From: Tilletia caries
Lineage: Eukaryota > Basidiomycota > Exobasidiomycetes > Tilletiales > Tilletiaceae
Assembly: GCA_032718865.1 (NCBI GenBank)
Contig: JALUTQ010000035.1
Span: 992,001-1,056,000 of the forward strand
Reading direction: 5' to 3'
DNA length: 64,000 nucleotides
Shown here: positions 41,401 to 54,032 of the stretch, one piece after another
Layout of the letters: every line of letters starts with the position of its first letter
Position numbering within the stretch: position 1 is the first letter of the stretch
Notes under the pieces: generated by a model
The model's database searches: none
The model's input: the letters and a program-made list of their open reading frames with translations, nothing else
What the model was told of the DNA's origin: nothing
Made by a program: the position numbers and the translations under genes

Positions 41401-43641
41401 GCTTCTTCAAGCGGCGGACTGGCTGCCGTTGGCTCTACGAAGGAGGTCTCCTCGGCGAACGGCGGGGCAGAACGGCCAGAGGAGAAGAAGAGTGCGGAGC
41501 AGCAGCCGATGTCCAAGACGCTCGATGTTGAGGATCGGCAGTACTACGTCGTCTCGGCGAGCTTGCAGACGCTTCGGTTGCTGTCGGAGTATCTGCGGGT
41601 GGTGATTAACCTTCCGCTGTTGACCATGGAGGCGATGAGTCGTGTTGTTGAATTTCTCAAGGTGAGCTTTCGATTCCTTCCCCTACCCATCTCCCCCGTG
41701 CTGTCCTGTCTGAGCGAACACTGAATTTCTACCTTCGAACCCTTTTTCTAGCAATTCAACTCGCGGACGTGTCAAGTCGTGCTGGGTGCTGGTGCGATGC
41801 GATCGGCCGGACTCAAGAATATCACTGCTAAGCATCTTGGTGAGTCTTCCTTTCCGAAAAAGCTGTAGATGTGGAAAGGCGAAGCTGACAGTGAACAATG
41901 CTCTGCTCCCACAGCCCTCGCGTCTCAGTCGCTGTCTGTGATGATCACCCTGATTCCATACATTCGGGAAGCTGTCCGGCGGCATCTGAGTCCGAAGCAA
42001 GCTGTGATGCTTACCGAGTTCGACAAGCTCCGACGGGACATGCAGGAGCACCAGTACGAGATCCACTCGAAGCTGGTTGCGATCATGGGCGATCGGCTCA
42101 CTGTGCATTCGCGATCGCTGGCGACGCTTCCATGGAACGCTCCTCTGGATCGGCCGAAGTCGAAAGAGGGCGAGGTGGCGAAAGAAGAGGGCGAGGAGAA
42201 GAAGGATGATGCATCATCATCACCGTCGACGCCGGCTGTCGAGGCGAACAAGTACATGAAGGACCTCGGCCAGGAAACAGCGACGCTGAACAAGGTCCTG
42301 GCCCGGTACCTGCACTCGCAAACGGTCGAGCAGATCATGGGCCAAGTCCTACTCTCGATCGACCAGCGGATCGCGTCCGAGTTTGAGAAGTTGCCGATCG
42401 AGAGCGAGGACGCGAAGGTGCGCTTGCGGGCCGATGTGGATTTCTTGGACAAGCGGATGGGCGCGTTGAAGAATTTGGAGTGGGTTGGTCAGTCGGTGCG
42501 GAGTGTGGTGGAGGAGAAGTGTAAGAAGATGGTGACGCCGCCTCCGCCTCCGCCTCCGGTAACGGCACCACCGGCTCGTGCGCCTTCGCCGCCTGTGAAG
42601 TCGCCGCAGCCGCCGGCGTATAAGCCTCGGATCTCGCCTTTTGCGTTTGGGAGGAGGCAGACTTTGCAGCAGCGGTTGGCGCAGCAGGAGTTGCAGCGGC
42701 AACAGCACCAACAGCAGGAGGAACAGCGGCAACAGCAGCAGCAGGAACAGCAGCAACAGCAAGAACAACAAGAGCAAGAACGGCAAGAGCCAGAGTCGCA
42801 GCAGCCAGAAGCACAGCAGCCAGAGCCGCAGCAGCCAGAGTCACAGCAGCCACAGCAGCAACATCATCATTCTCCAGACGACGCTCCTATGACTTCGAGG
42901 GGGGAGGAGGAGGGAGAGAATGGGACTCTAACAGCTGTGGAGACTGGACTGGTCGAAAACGAGGCGAGGAAGGAGAGCAACGGAGTAGCGGACGAAGTTG
43001 CGGACGAGAACAAGGAGGACGAGGACGAGCGGCCGGCGGCGGCGGTGATTCCGAGAGACACGCCGCCTGTGGAGAAGATGGAGGAGGACGATAAGGAGGA
43101 GGTCCAGGAGAAGGAGGAGAAGGAGGATATCGATGTCGCTGAGACGCTGCTGCCGTCGACTCAGGATGTGGAGGTGAAGGAGCCTGAGCCGGAGCAGGAG
43201 GACCAGTCGAAGGAGGAGAAGGAACTACCGGCGATTCTTCCTGAGGATGTGAAGGCATCTTCTCCTGGGCAGGCTGGCATCGTCACGGCAGACGTGCCGG
43301 CAGAAGAGGTCGACGCGGAGGAGAAGCGAGAGGAGGAGGAGGGTGCATTACCGACGCATGACCAGGACGAGGAGGAGGAGCCGGAAGAGGAAGCGTTGGC
43401 GGAACAGCAGGAGGAGGCGGTCGAGGGTCGGTTGACGGATGTCATCAGGACCGGGCCGACGGTGCTGTCGTTAGCCGATGAGGCTGAGGCGGAGGGGACC
43501 GTGCGTGATCAGGACGTGCCGGTATCAGACGAGACGGCGGCGGAGCAGGGGGAGGAGAAGGAGGACGAAGGGGAGGGACCGTCTGCGGCCGAGGCTATCT
43601 CTGCTCCGAGTGGATCTATCGACGGGGACGATGTGGACTGA
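38473..43641 (+). CDS. VPS54: Vps54, GARP tethering-complex subunit, with long Q/E-rich tail
   Basis: Vps54 is part of GARP (Vps51-54), which tethers endosome-derived vesicles at the trans-Golgi. Exons are 38473-41661, 41752-41839 and 41915-43641, giving 1,667 residues from the ATG at 38473; in-frame ATGs at 38200 and 38221 would add about 90 low-complexity residues. Conserved parts: FNAISTVLNHP, VFFTEDFDLGNPYTFDLV, MLQEKLSYYSDVVEQHLILE, the helical ARLLVEQAEYDDALEMI, and the C-terminal Vps54 domain with YYVVSASLQTLRLLSEYLRV, TCQVVLGAGAMRSAGLKNIT and LTEFDKLRRDMQEHQYEIHS. From about residue 1300 on, the protein becomes proline-, then Gln- (about residues 1343-1415) and then Glu/Asp-rich to the stop. 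That extension is not part of the known family. Confidence 0.93.
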
Positions 43642-43918
43642 GCGAATGGCCAGCAACTGAATAATCAATGAATGGATGAGATCGCTGTTCAGCGTTCAGA
43701 TGAGGCGAGGGAGAGGGAACGTTATTGTTTGTTGATGGGTTTGTTTGCTAGTGAAGCGAGGCACTAGAGCAGTGTGTTTTCGTTGTGCTTTTCACGAACA
43801 TCCACAACCATGAGCGAACGCAACCAACACTACTGAATTGAATCGCTTTCATACACACACTCGCTCCTGAGTGCCACAACAACACCCACACCGCTGAGCA
43901 CCGCGGCCAGCACGGACG
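43642..43918. other. Short intergenic space
   Basis: About 277 bp between VPS54 and the next plus-strand gene. No feature was recognised. Confidence 0.6.
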
Positions 43919-45238
43919 ATGGACGACCTGAGTGTGCGCGATCTCGTCGCTGCGTATCTCCAGCCACTCGCTCAGTGCTTCCCCTGTCTCGCACGCAGAG
44001 CCACAGCCGACGACAACGACGACGACCCAGCAGCCTCCTCCTCCTCACAACACCCACAGCGCCGCACACCCACACACGACGAGGCCCGCATCGCCCTTCT
44101 CTCCGACCCAGACGGAGCACCGGGCGCAGCAGACGACAACTCAGACGCATTCAGTCTCCACTCCAACGTCGGACGGAGCAAGCCACGCACCGGCACCCCC
44201 AAGTCCAAAGCCAGCAAGAAACGACAGCAGTCCATCTCCTCCGCCGCATCTACCACCACAGCCTCCGACTCGGGAACGGAAGATGTCGATGCGCTCTCGA
44301 GGCTGGGCGCGGAGGAAGCTGCTCTGGCGCAGGAGGAGGAGGCGGCTGTGAGGAAGGCGCGGAAGAAGGCCATTGCGAAGGCGAGGAAGAAGGGCTTGCT
44401 TGCTGCCGCGGCTGAGGACGCTGCTGCTGCTGCTGCTGCTGCCGTCGCTGCCGGTGCTGCTGCTGCGGGGCGTCATCCGGAGGAGGAGGTGTATGGGGAG
44501 GAACGGCCGCCTTATGGCTACTACGACGAATATGGCCAGCCTGTTGTGGGCGCAGGCGCGGGCGGACCTTATCCGTATAATGGATACGAACAACAACCAC
44601 AAGCGGGAGGACCGTACGAGTACGACCCGAATTACGTACACCCCCACCCGCAGCAGCAGCAGCAACTACAAGCGCAACAACAATACGAACGTCAGCTCCA
44701 GCTTCAGCTTCAACAACAACAACAACAGCAAATGCTGCTCGACCAGAGTCCACAACAACATGCCCAAGTCCCCATCCTCCAAACCGCAGATCTGGCATTG
44801 ACCATGAGTCCATCTGCCTCAGTGACCGGCTCAGCATCAGGCTCTACAACAGCCAAATCAGCCACGTCCACCAAATCAGCCCCCACCTCCGGCTCCGCGG
44901 CAGCAGCGCTCACGCCCACAATCGCAGGAGGCGGCGCTCCACCAACGTCATACCGCCGCGCACGCCGACATGAGCGGCAGGCCTCGCGCTCGAATGGGTC
45001 CGGGTCTGGGTCCGGGTTGAGCGGGGCGAAGCGGTATGATTTTGGGAATGCTGTTCGTGCGGCTGCGGGCGCGCCGTTGTCGTTGCCGGGGTCGACTTCG
45101 ACGGCTTCCTTGTTGTCGCCCCGGTCTCCAGTCAAGGGCAGTGGGATGTCGCCGGTGAAGGGTGCTGCGGTCGTACAGGCCGTGGAGGAGGACGCGGAGG
45201 AGATTGAGGGGCTGGACGAGGTGGATGGACTGTTCTAA
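43919..45238 (+). CDS. Low-complexity hypothetical protein
   Basis: A single-exon frame of 439 residues from ATG 43919 to TAA 45236-45238. It opens with a short hydrophobic/cysteine segment (SVRDLVAAYLQPLAQCFPCL) that resembles a membrane-anchoring or lipid-modified start. It continues as disordered sequence: an Asp-rich patch, a Ser/Thr region, a basic Ala/Lys helix (VRKARKKAIAKARKKG), a poly-Ala run, Tyr/Gly/Pro-rich repeats, poly-Gln runs, and an acidic end (EEDAEEIEGLDEVDGLF). No family was recognised. Codon bias is like the neighbours and the frame has no competing stops, so it is probably a real gene. Confidence 0.6.
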   Translation: MDDLSVRDLVAAYLQPLAQCFPCLARRATADDNDDDPAASSSSQHPQRRTPTHDEARIALLSDPDGAPGAADDNSDAFSLHSNVGRSKPRTGTPKSKASKKRQQSISSAASTTTASDSGTEDVDALSRLGAEEAALAQEEEAAVRKARKKAIAKARKKGLLAAAAEDAAAAAAAAVAAGAAAAGRHPEEEVYGEERPPYGYYDEYGQPVVGAGAGGPYPYNGYEQQPQAGGPYEYDPNYVHPHPQQQQQLQAQQQYERQLQLQLQQQQQQQMLLDQSPQQHAQVPILQTADLALTMSPSASVTGSASGSTTAKSATSTKSAPTSGSAAAALTPTIAGGGAPPTSYRRARRHERQASRSNGSGSGSGLSGAKRYDFGNAVRAAAGAPLSLPGSTSTASLLSPRSPVKGSGMSPVKGAAVVQAVEEDAEEIEGLDEVDGLF

Positions 45239-45480
45239 TTTTGATGTCTCTCTTCACGAACCGCCTTGGACTCACTCACTTAGTTTGCTCTTACTCTTCT
45301 CTTCTCTTCTTTCTGGATCCCCCCCTCTCATGACGAATCTTACGATTACTTGTACTAACTCGGTTTGAACACAAGGAATATGGATTTCTCAGATGACAGT
45401 GTGGAAAGCGACAGAAAGTAGAGAGTAAGAGGACAGGGGAAAGCGATGAATCCAAAACAACCTGCAGCTGTCAAGCATCT
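45239..45480. other. Convergent 3' intergenic space
   Basis: About 240 bp between the hypothetical gene and prolyl-tRNA synthetase stops. Nothing recognisable besides T/C-rich tracts. Confidence 0.6.
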
Positions 45481-47398
45481 CTAGTAGCTCCGTCCGAACA
45501 TGGTCCACCGCTTGGCGTCCTTGCCGCAGTTGGGGCACTTCTTCCCGGCGATGTCCCCAAATTGGGCCTGGTCGAAGGGGATGCAGAGCGACTTGGCGCC
45601 CATCGAGGGCGCGCGCTCGTCTTGTGCCTCGCCTTCCCCGCTGTATGTAGAAAATTAGAGAGAGGTTAGAAAGGGCATGGGGAGAAAAGGAGGGGGAAAA
45701 GATGGGCAGGGGTTATTACTCACGACCTCGCACTCCGGTCCTTAATTTGGTCCTCGCACTTCTCCTCCTCGCACCAGGGAATGATCACATGACACTTCTG
45801 ATTAAGCGTAGTGGTGAACTCCTCCCAAACCTCGACGACCTTCCTCCGACTGGCATACTCCTTCTCCGCCTTGCTGTACATATCATCGTGGATCTGGTCG
45901 AGCATCTTCTGGATGTTCTCCGCCAGCGAGCCGTCGTCAGCCACGCCGACTTTGGCGCCGCTGTGGCGGATCGCGGTGAAGACTTGCTGCTTCTGCATGT
46001 CCTTGGGGCCGAGCTCGATCCGAATGGGCACGCCGCGGAGCTCCCAGTCGTTGAACTTGTATCCGGGACTGTAGTTGTCCCTGTCGTCGAGCCGGGTGCG
46101 GATCCCGGCATCCTTGAGCGTTTTGGAGACGCGCTCGCAGGCGGTCAGGAGCGCGACTTTGTCCTCCTCCTTCGTGCGCACGGTGAGCCCGCAGGGGACG
46201 ATGACGACTTGGATCTGGGAGACGCGTGGGGGCATCACCAGCCCGCGGTCGTCGCCGTGAACCATGGTCATGACGCCGATGGTGCGTGTGGAGAGACCCC
46301 AGGAGTTCTGCCAGATGAACCGTCTTCCCTCGGCTTTGCCGCGCAGCTCCTCGGGACAGTCCGGATCCTCGACGGAGATATTGAACATCTTGGAGAAGTT
46401 CTGTCCGAGACAGTGGGAGGTGCCGCCCTGGATGCCGCGTCCCGTGGTGGGGACGAAGCCCTCGACGGTGGTGGTGTAGTATCCACCTGCGAATTTCTCC
46501 TTTTCGGACTTGATGCCGGGCACGACGGGCACGGCGAGGAGGTCGGTGTATACTTGGCGGTAGAGGTCGAGGATGTGTCTGACCTCCTTGTCGGCTTCTT
46601 CGAGGGTGAGGAAGGCGGTGTGGCCTTCTTGCCAGAGGAACTCGCGTGTGCGGAGGAAAGGCTGGGGATGCTTGAACTCCCACCGGACGACGCTGTTCCA
46701 TTGGTTGAGCTTGAGGGGAAGGTCGCGATGACTGCGGATCCATTTGGCGTAGTCTGTAGGGGCGCGATACGGATGTCAGAGGCCGATGCAGGGTATGTAT
46801 GCTTTATCGTACTCGAAGGGATGGAGGACTCACAAGGGTACATGACGGTTTCTGAGGTGGGCCGAATGGCGATGGGCTTTTCGAGCTCGGACTTTCCGGC
46901 GCGAGTGACCCATGCTACCTCAGGAGCGAAGCCTTCGATATGGTCCTTCTCCTTCTCGAGGACCTCCTGCGAGACAAACATGGGGAAGTAGCAGTTCTCC
47001 ACGCCGGCCTTCTTGATCTCGGCATCGAAGAAGTTCTGAATGCTCTGCCAGACGAAGTACGACCACGGCTTGAGGATGTAGCACCCGCTGACGTCGTAGT
47101 ACTCGAGCATGTCGCCCTTCTTGAGGACCTGCTGGTACCACTCGGGGAAGTCTTTGTCCTTGTGGACGGTGATGCCGATGAGCTCGGCGTCGGCCTGTTT
47201 GGAGGCGGAGGCGGCGGGCGCGGCGGGCTTGGGCTTCTGTTGCTTGGGCTGCTTGGGCTCCTTCTTGGACTCCTTCTTCGCAGCGGGGGCCGGTGTAGCG
47301 GGAGCAGCAGCCGCAGCAGCAGCAGCAGCGGGAGCCTCGGCGCCGGCAGCTGGAGCGGGGGCGGTATCAACGGGAGCGGGAGCGGGAGCGTCGGCCAT
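45481..47398 (-). CDS. Cytosolic prolyl-tRNA synthetase
   Basis: Class II enzyme that charges tRNA-Pro in the cytosol. Minus-strand exons are 46834-47398, 45724-46753 and 45481-45640, giving 584 residues. An Ala/Pro/Lys-rich leader (about 65 residues) precedes the archaeal/eukaryotic-type catalytic domain: [38 protein letters not shown], motif-2 region [14 protein letters not shown], and [20 protein letters not shown] joined across intron 1. Motif 3 lies around [15 protein letters not shown] and [20 protein letters not shown]. The anticodon-binding domain follows ([16 protein letters not shown]). The C-terminal domain holds [13 protein letters not shown] and ends in the conserved FGRSY. The start at 47398 was chosen over an in-frame upstream frame because it begins the MADAP leader just downstream of a C-rich leader region. 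Divergent from SET1. Confidence 0.95.
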
Positions 47399-48124
47399 GA
47401 CTGGGGGGGAAGGGGATTCGGGGGAAGAGAAGGTGGTGGACGAGCGATGAGCTGCGAGTGAATTCTGAGCGAGTGAGTGATCCGTGAGCCGGTTCTTCTG
47501 GGAAGAAAGGGAAAGTGAGTCACTCACTCACGACACCCGGGTCCATCTTATGTACACAGTAACCACGCAGTCTCACGGGTCTCAGCAGTCTCGCGGGCGT
47601 CTGCTCTCGGCCGTATTGCTGGATAGGGTGGCAGCAGACTCCAGTTTGGGAGTGTGCAAGACCCGGTGCAGACCCTGCTTGTGTTTTTGCCCCAGAGCCC
47701 AGCTTAAAGGCGATCCACGGCTCTCATTCACTCATTCCGTTTTCTCACCTGGACCGCGGTGTCCCTATAAACAGACGCGTCCCCCAATCACCGCTTCCTT
47801 GTTTACACACGCGCGTCCCTCCCACCTCGCGCAGCCGCTTCCCTCTCCACCCGCCCCGCCCACGCGCTCCTCGTCTCGCTCCTGTCGCGGCAAACGACGC
47901 GTTCAAAACACCGGCGGTACGCGCCCGACCCGCTTGGCCTCGAGCGACGGACGTGTCTCAGTCTGTGCCTACAATCGACACAACATCGCAGCCGGAACCA
48001 ACGTCCCAATTCAGTAAGCCTCCTCCAGCTCCTCCACGACAGCGAGGGTGACGAGGGACAGTGTGGCAGAGAGAGAGAGAGAGAGCGAGCACGGAATCTC
48101 GGAACCCGGGCACCCCAACAGACG
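47399..48124. promoter_or_regulatory. Divergent promoter region ProRS / SET1
   Basis: About 725 bp between two start codons, one of the longest intergenic stretches in the gene-dense half. It has a GA-dinucleotide run near 48069-48088 just upstream of SET1. Open frames inside it are compositional. No defined operator was recognised. Confidence 0.5.
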
Positions 48125-51100
48125 ATGACCGCGAAGGCGCACATCAGCGACGAACTACGCTCCGTCGTCCAGACCATAAACGCAGAACGGCTCAAGGACT
48201 CCGAGTGGGAGGCCGCCTTCGACCGACACCTCAAGACGAACCGGAACAAACGCGTCGCACCCATCTCTAGACGCGTCCATCTTGGCCCTCTCGACACAGC
48301 ATCGGAAGAAGTCCCGCATACACCCGCAGCGCCGTCGGCGAGCAATGCCGCTGCCGCCCCCGCCATCCCGCCGACCACCCCGCAAGATGTCGCTGCGTTG
48401 CTTCTGCCGCCGGAACCTAAGAAGATCCCAACCGGTCCTAGCCTCTTGCAGCGACTCGGCACTCTCTCTTCTGTCTCGCCTGCCAAGAAGACCATTGTCG
48501 AACGGGCAGGCCTACCACTCGACACCCGCCTCGCCCCACCACCACCACCACCACGCTCCCAGGATGAGCCCAACGGTGGTGGCGGCGGCAGCAGCAGTAG
48601 TAGCAGTAGTCGGCACGTACATAGACCAAGAGACGTCTGGGAAGCTCCTCCCCGCGGCTCGTCCTCACGCTCCCAGGATGCGCCCGGCGGCGGCGGCGGC
48701 GACGGTGGCAGTAGCAGTAGTCGGCACGTACATAGACCACGGGACACCTGGGAAGCTCCTCCCCGCGCGGACCGTCGTGACCGCGACCGCGAAGCGCGCG
48801 ATCCCACCCGCTGCGATACCTACTTCCCCCCTTCCTCCCCCTTTGTATCCGATCCCATGCTCTCTCACTCTCAAAGCAGCAGCAGCAGCAGACTTCCCCC
48901 GCGTCCCTCGCTCTCCTCCTCCCTAGAAGACGACCGAGAGTCCGTGTCGAGCTCGCATTACTATTCTTCCCATCATAGAAGAACGCCGACGTATGGCGGT
49001 CCACTGCCCAGTCCTCCTCCTCAGCAGCTCTCCGGTCTGGCTCCACCACCGCCAGCAAGACCGTCGATGGAGGCCAACGGTTGTCTCCTCCTCGCCCCGT
49101 TCTCCCTATCATCAGAGCAATCTGCAGATCATCCGTACCCAACACCCAAGCTCGAGCCACCGCCGCCGGTGGTAGAAGAGCAAGAAGACCTCTTCCCGCT
49201 TCCGCACGAGCTGCCCTTCGACCCCGAAGACCGGAATTACATCGCATGGCCGCCACCTTCCGTCGCAGCGGCATCGGGAGGCGGGGAGGGGAAGGGCGGT
49301 AGTAAAGAACGTGAGGCGGCTGTGAGGTTCGCTCCCAGGCCGGGGTCGGCGGCGGCGGACGCGCTGGAAACGGCGCCGGTGATTAAGGATCCTCGTCTTA
49401 AGCTTGTTGCGGAGGGGCGGTATGGGTTACGAGGTCGGCGGAAGCTGGTTACTCAGCTGAATATCTTCAAGTGGGAGGTCAGTTTTTCTTGGAAACACGC
49501 GCATACATGCGCCATAGGGCTGCATACTTGACTCCATTCCATTTATTTTAACTGATTCGCTTCGCTTCGTTGTTACTTTGGATTTCGTTTTTACAGAGAG
49601 ACGCCCACTCGGCAGGACCACTGCCCCCAATGGCCGTCGCCGTCGGCTGGCAGGACAACACCTGGCACTTCTCCGAGATCCTCAAATTCTTCCAACCCTT
49701 CGGCAGGATCGAGGCCACCGAGGCCGAGCTCGACAAGGACATCGGCACGCGCATGCCCTTCCTCTGGATCAAATTTGCGCACGACTACGACGCCCGCGGA
49801 CACATCAAGCCGAATCTGAACCCGGGCCGAGCGCCGCAGGACGCGATCAAGATCGTGCCCAAGGTGGTTAAGGAGCTCGATGGATTTCGGTTGCCGGGGA
49901 AGGTGGAGGTGCGGATGAGCGTGAGGGCGGATGCGGAGAGGAGGAGATATCGGGCTGCGTATGAGGCTGAGCTGCAACGGCGACGTGCTGAACGGGCTGG
50001 GCCGTCGGCTGCTTCAGATTCTACCAAGTCAGTTGCCGCGCAGACTCCCATGCGAAGCGCGGTCGGCCACGCGGGTGCGAGCCCTTCCCGCTCGCGCATT
50101 GATGGCGGCGCGACAGCGACGAGTCGTTCCCCCATGAGCACGCGTGATGAGCATGTACATGCGCATGCGCATGGTTCGAATGGCAGATATGCAGCCGAAG
50201 GCTCGGCTCGACGGACGAGTTCCTTCTCGAGGCCTCAAGCGGATCCAACAGCAGCAGCAGCAGCAGCAGCAGCAGAGTCCCACCTGCGGAACGGGAACGG
50301 GTCGGCAGCCCAGGCTGGGCCGGATCGACCCGCGCGCTGGCTCATGAACGGCCATGGCGCAGCCGCGGATCCATACGCGTCTCGCGAATTTGCGGGCATA
50401 CCCAAGGCTCCGAAGACGACGAGGTGGTCGGATGCCTCCTCCCATGAGGTGGAAGGGAGGAAAACGGGGAAGGCTGCGCTGCCGCCGCCCCCGCCGTCAC
50501 TGCCGCCCCGGGTTGGGCGTCTGGGTGGGATCGCGCCCGGTGGGCCCGTGAATACCACGACGAACCTAAGCACAGAAGAGATCCACCGCCGGCTCTCCAT
50601 CCTAGGCCGGTCGTACTTCCGCTGGCCTAAAGGCCCGCGCAAACTTAAATTTAGCGAGATCAAGGGTCTTTTCCACGGGAACGCCAATATCGACCTGCTC
50701 GAGCAGGACGAAGCGTATTTCTATTGCTGCTTGAAGTCGGAGTTGCTTACGATGCAGCATCATCGGACGCCGGTGAGGTCGTTGAGGGGGATGGATTGTA
50801 TTACGCTGCAGTTGTGTCCGCCGTTGGATCCGCGGGCTTATGGTGGTTCGCATGAGACGGGGCATGGGTATGGACATGGGATCGGGAATGGGCCGAACGG
50901 GGTGGGGGTGGGGAATACGGCGTCGCAGCAGCAGCAGATGGCTATGAGACATCTGACGGACGCGTTGGTGAATTCTGCCAAACATCATGCGGACCAGCAG
51001 CAGCAGCAGCAGATGGAGAATCACCTCTTGCGCCATTCTTCACACCACCACCACCATCACCAAGTCACCGCCGCTGCCCCCGCGGTGGTGGACGCCATGG

Positions 51101-53368
51101 CCGTGCTAGCGAACAGCACGTCGTCGATCCCGTCCGCGCCCGCCTCGACGCGCGGGATGCCTTTACCCTCGATCCGTCGGAGGGAACATATCCCGGAGGA
51201 GGAAGTGCGGGAAGATGAAGAGTATGTGTCACGGCCGAGCAAGATTCGGAAAGTCTCGGGTGGTGGTGGTCGGACGCGCGAGGGTGCGAGGGAGTACCAC
51301 CAGGAGTATCGGGGCTCGTCCCTCGAGCCGCACGGGCGGGGTGGTGCTGGTGGTGGCGCCGTTAAAGGATCATCGCCGAGCCTACCCTTGGCACAGGCGA
51401 CGCCGACGGAGTCTACGCGGATGGGCGACTCGGATGAGGATGATGATGATGGTGTCGGTGGTGGTATTAAGGATGACGATACGCAGACGACGGAGGAGAT
51501 GGTCGAGGAGCGTTCGTCGGCGGCGGGTGAGGATGAGAAGAAACGGAATGCGGGAGGAGGGGCCGGTCCGATCCATGCTCGTGGAGTTAAGAGGGCGTTG
51601 AGGCAGATTTTCTCGAGTGACGAGGAGGAGGAGGATGGAGGCTCGGCGGAGGAGGGGGACGATGATGATGCGTCTTCTGATTCTGCGGATGATGAGGATG
51701 ATGACGTTTCGTCGGTGGAGAAGACGCTACTCTCTTTCAAGGCTTCGCCGCCGCCGAGGAAGAAGAAGCAGCAACAGCCGCAGCAGCAGCAGCGGCAGCA
51801 GCAGCTTCCGGTTGAGGTGGATACGGAGGAGGATGATGCATTGGCATCTATGTTGCTCGAGACGGTGGCGTCCATCGAGCCCGTCCAGGTTCACGATGTC
51901 GCTCTTCAAGATTTGCTGGAGTCTGTCGGATCGAAGGGAATGCCTCATTCGGCACGGAAGCCTGCAAAGGCAACAGCGAAAGCGAACAAGAAGGCCAAGA
52001 TCGCGGCGACGGTGGCAGCAAAGAAGCCCAAAGGCAAACCTCCGACGAAGTCTTCTCGACCGGAACCGATCAGGACTGTCCCGGCCCCGGCTCCTGAGCC
52101 TGAGGTCGCGATCGTCGTCAGACAGCCGGAAGAGTCGTACACGCCGACGGAGTCGATCCCGCCTACGCCTACGGAAGCGAACGCAGCCGGGCCCAAGGCG
52201 CTTCCCCGCAAGGCCGATCCACGGACGAAGAAGGGCCGCCGAGAACGTGCTCGGAGCCCCTCGCCCGACCCCTTTGCGCTCAGTCTTGCAGAGAACGAGG
52301 AAGACTTGTACTTTCTCCGTCTTGCGTGTGAGCGTCTTCGCGATGGACTGGGCGTGGCGGAGGAGGAGGTGCCTGAGGGCGAGGACGGAGTTATACCTGC
52401 GCATTCGTCTGGTGCTGCCCGGACGGAGGGGTACTACAAGATCCCTGCCTCGCAGAAGGCTGCCCACCTACCTGATCGCAACAAGGCCATCGTGGAAGAG
52501 ACCACCGGCGCGGCTCTGCGACAAGTGGGCACCGCCCGTGGCAACCGGGCCGAATCCCGCCGAGTGCTCATGAACATCGAGCTGCACAAGAAGGAGAGCG
52601 CGACAGACACGGACATGCTCAAGTTCAACCAGCTCTCGGCGCGGAAGAAGCAGCTCCGGTTCGCGAAGAGTCCGATCCATGACTGGGGCCTGTACGCGAT
52701 GGAGCAGATCCCCGCGGGGGATATGGTCATAGAGTATGTGGGCGAGGTGATTCGGCAGCAGGTGGCGGATGAGCGGGAGAAGCGGTATGAGCGCCAGGGA
52801 CAGTTTAGCACGTATCTGTTCAGGGTCGATGATGAGCTTGTGGTGGATGCTACGATGAAGGGGAACATAGCTCGGTTGATGAACGTGAGTGGTCCTTCTG
52901 GAGTTTTTCGGCAGTCCTGCTGGCTTTTATACTGATGGTCCACCCTCCTTTTTGGAAATCTGGTTATGCCCTGCGATTTACAGCATTGCTGCACGCCCAA
53001 TTGCACTGCCAAGATTCTGACCGTGAATGGCGAGAAGCGGATTGCATTGTTGTGAGTGCCCCTGATCCAGCAGCCCCTTTGGAGCCTTGCCTTCTTCGAT
53101 ACACCTCTCATCGCTACCACCACCTAACGCTTGACTCGTCCTCCTGCAGTGCAAAGTCGACCATCTTACCAGGACAGGAGCTCACGTATGACTATAAGTG
53201 TGAGTTTTTTCTTTCCCCCTTTTGAACCCTGAACCCCATCAAGAACGAAGAACTGACTGATTTGATCCTTCTCGACGTACCTGGCCTTCTACAGTCCAAT
53301 CGACTGGCGACGATGCGGATCAAATTTCCTGCCTCTGCGGCTCTCCCCAATGCCGCAAGTTCCTCTGA
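48125..53368 (+). CDS. SET1: Histone H3-K4 methyltransferase Set1 (COMPASS)
   Basis: Catalytic subunit of COMPASS, which methylates H3 lysine 4 at active genes. Exons are 48125-49477, 49597-52884, 52984-53051, 53150-53199 and 53295-53368, giving 1,610 residues in frame. An RRM-like segment sits at about 455-550 (NTWHFSEILKFFQPFGRIEA, PFLWIKFAHDYDARGHIK). The middle is disordered with runs of Gln, Ser, Asp and Glu. The C-terminus is diagnostic: nSET around AESRRVLMNIELHK, then SET with RKKQLRFAKSPIHDWGLYAM, VIEYVGEVIRQQVAD, YLFRVDDELVVDATMKGNIA, MNHCCTPNCTAKI (NHxCxPN), ELTYDYKFQS and post-SET CLCGSPQCRKFL. The four C-terminal exons are separated by short GTGAGT introns. Convergent with the deubiquitinase gene. 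Confidence 0.95.
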
Positions 53369-54032
53369 ACCGAACAACAACAAATCCCCCCCCTATCTAT
53401 TTTTCTTTTTGTCCACCAGCACCACCATCATCCCTCCTCCCTCTTCACTCACCCCTTTTCAGCTTCTCATACCCCACCCCTTCTCTCTTCTCTCTCTCCC
53501 CGGAAATCTCAATAAAGCGACCCAGAACCCTTTTTTTCTTGTTTTCACTACTACTGCCTTCCCTTTTCGTCTTCCCATCTCTTCTATACGTTCACAACCC
53601 TCGTCGATCCGCGTCGGACGTTGCCTGCCTGTTGTCATCGATCGAAAGCAAAAGCACATGCCTTCTTTCCTGCCGTTCCATCGTGCAATGAATCCTACAA
53701 TCTCTGGAGAGTGGAGAGTGCTGCGCAATCTTTCTGTACGTCCTTTGGCTGTCGGTATGTACGTCCTTGGGGTTTGCCTGCGGGACGCCATCTTCGCCAG
53801 TTCCTGTGTGTAACTTGAATGCATTGCTGTGTCTACTGCGGTAAGAGCGCCTTCGTTGCCAAAAAAAGAAATCCTAACCTTGTGTATTTCCCCTTCTTGA
53901 GTTCTTGTTGGTAGTGATAATCTGTTGTCCGGTGGTAGAGAAAATGGTCCTTCGGAAATTGACCGCTTGATTCGCTTGGATGTGGGACCTCTGTAGCCGT
54001 CCAGAAGGGTTCGGCGGGGTTCTGCCTCCTCA
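53369..54032. other. Convergent 3' intergenic space
   Basis: About 660 bp between the SET1 and deubiquitinase stops. It is strongly pyrimidine-rich at 53390-53600. No gene or structured element was recognised; the 183-residue frame across it overlaps the SET1 end and looks compositional. Confidence 0.55.

Noticed and set aside
45702..46991. 429-residue plus-strand frame
   Set aside because: Antisense of prolyl-tRNA synthetase, whose catalytic motifs are clear on the minus strand.
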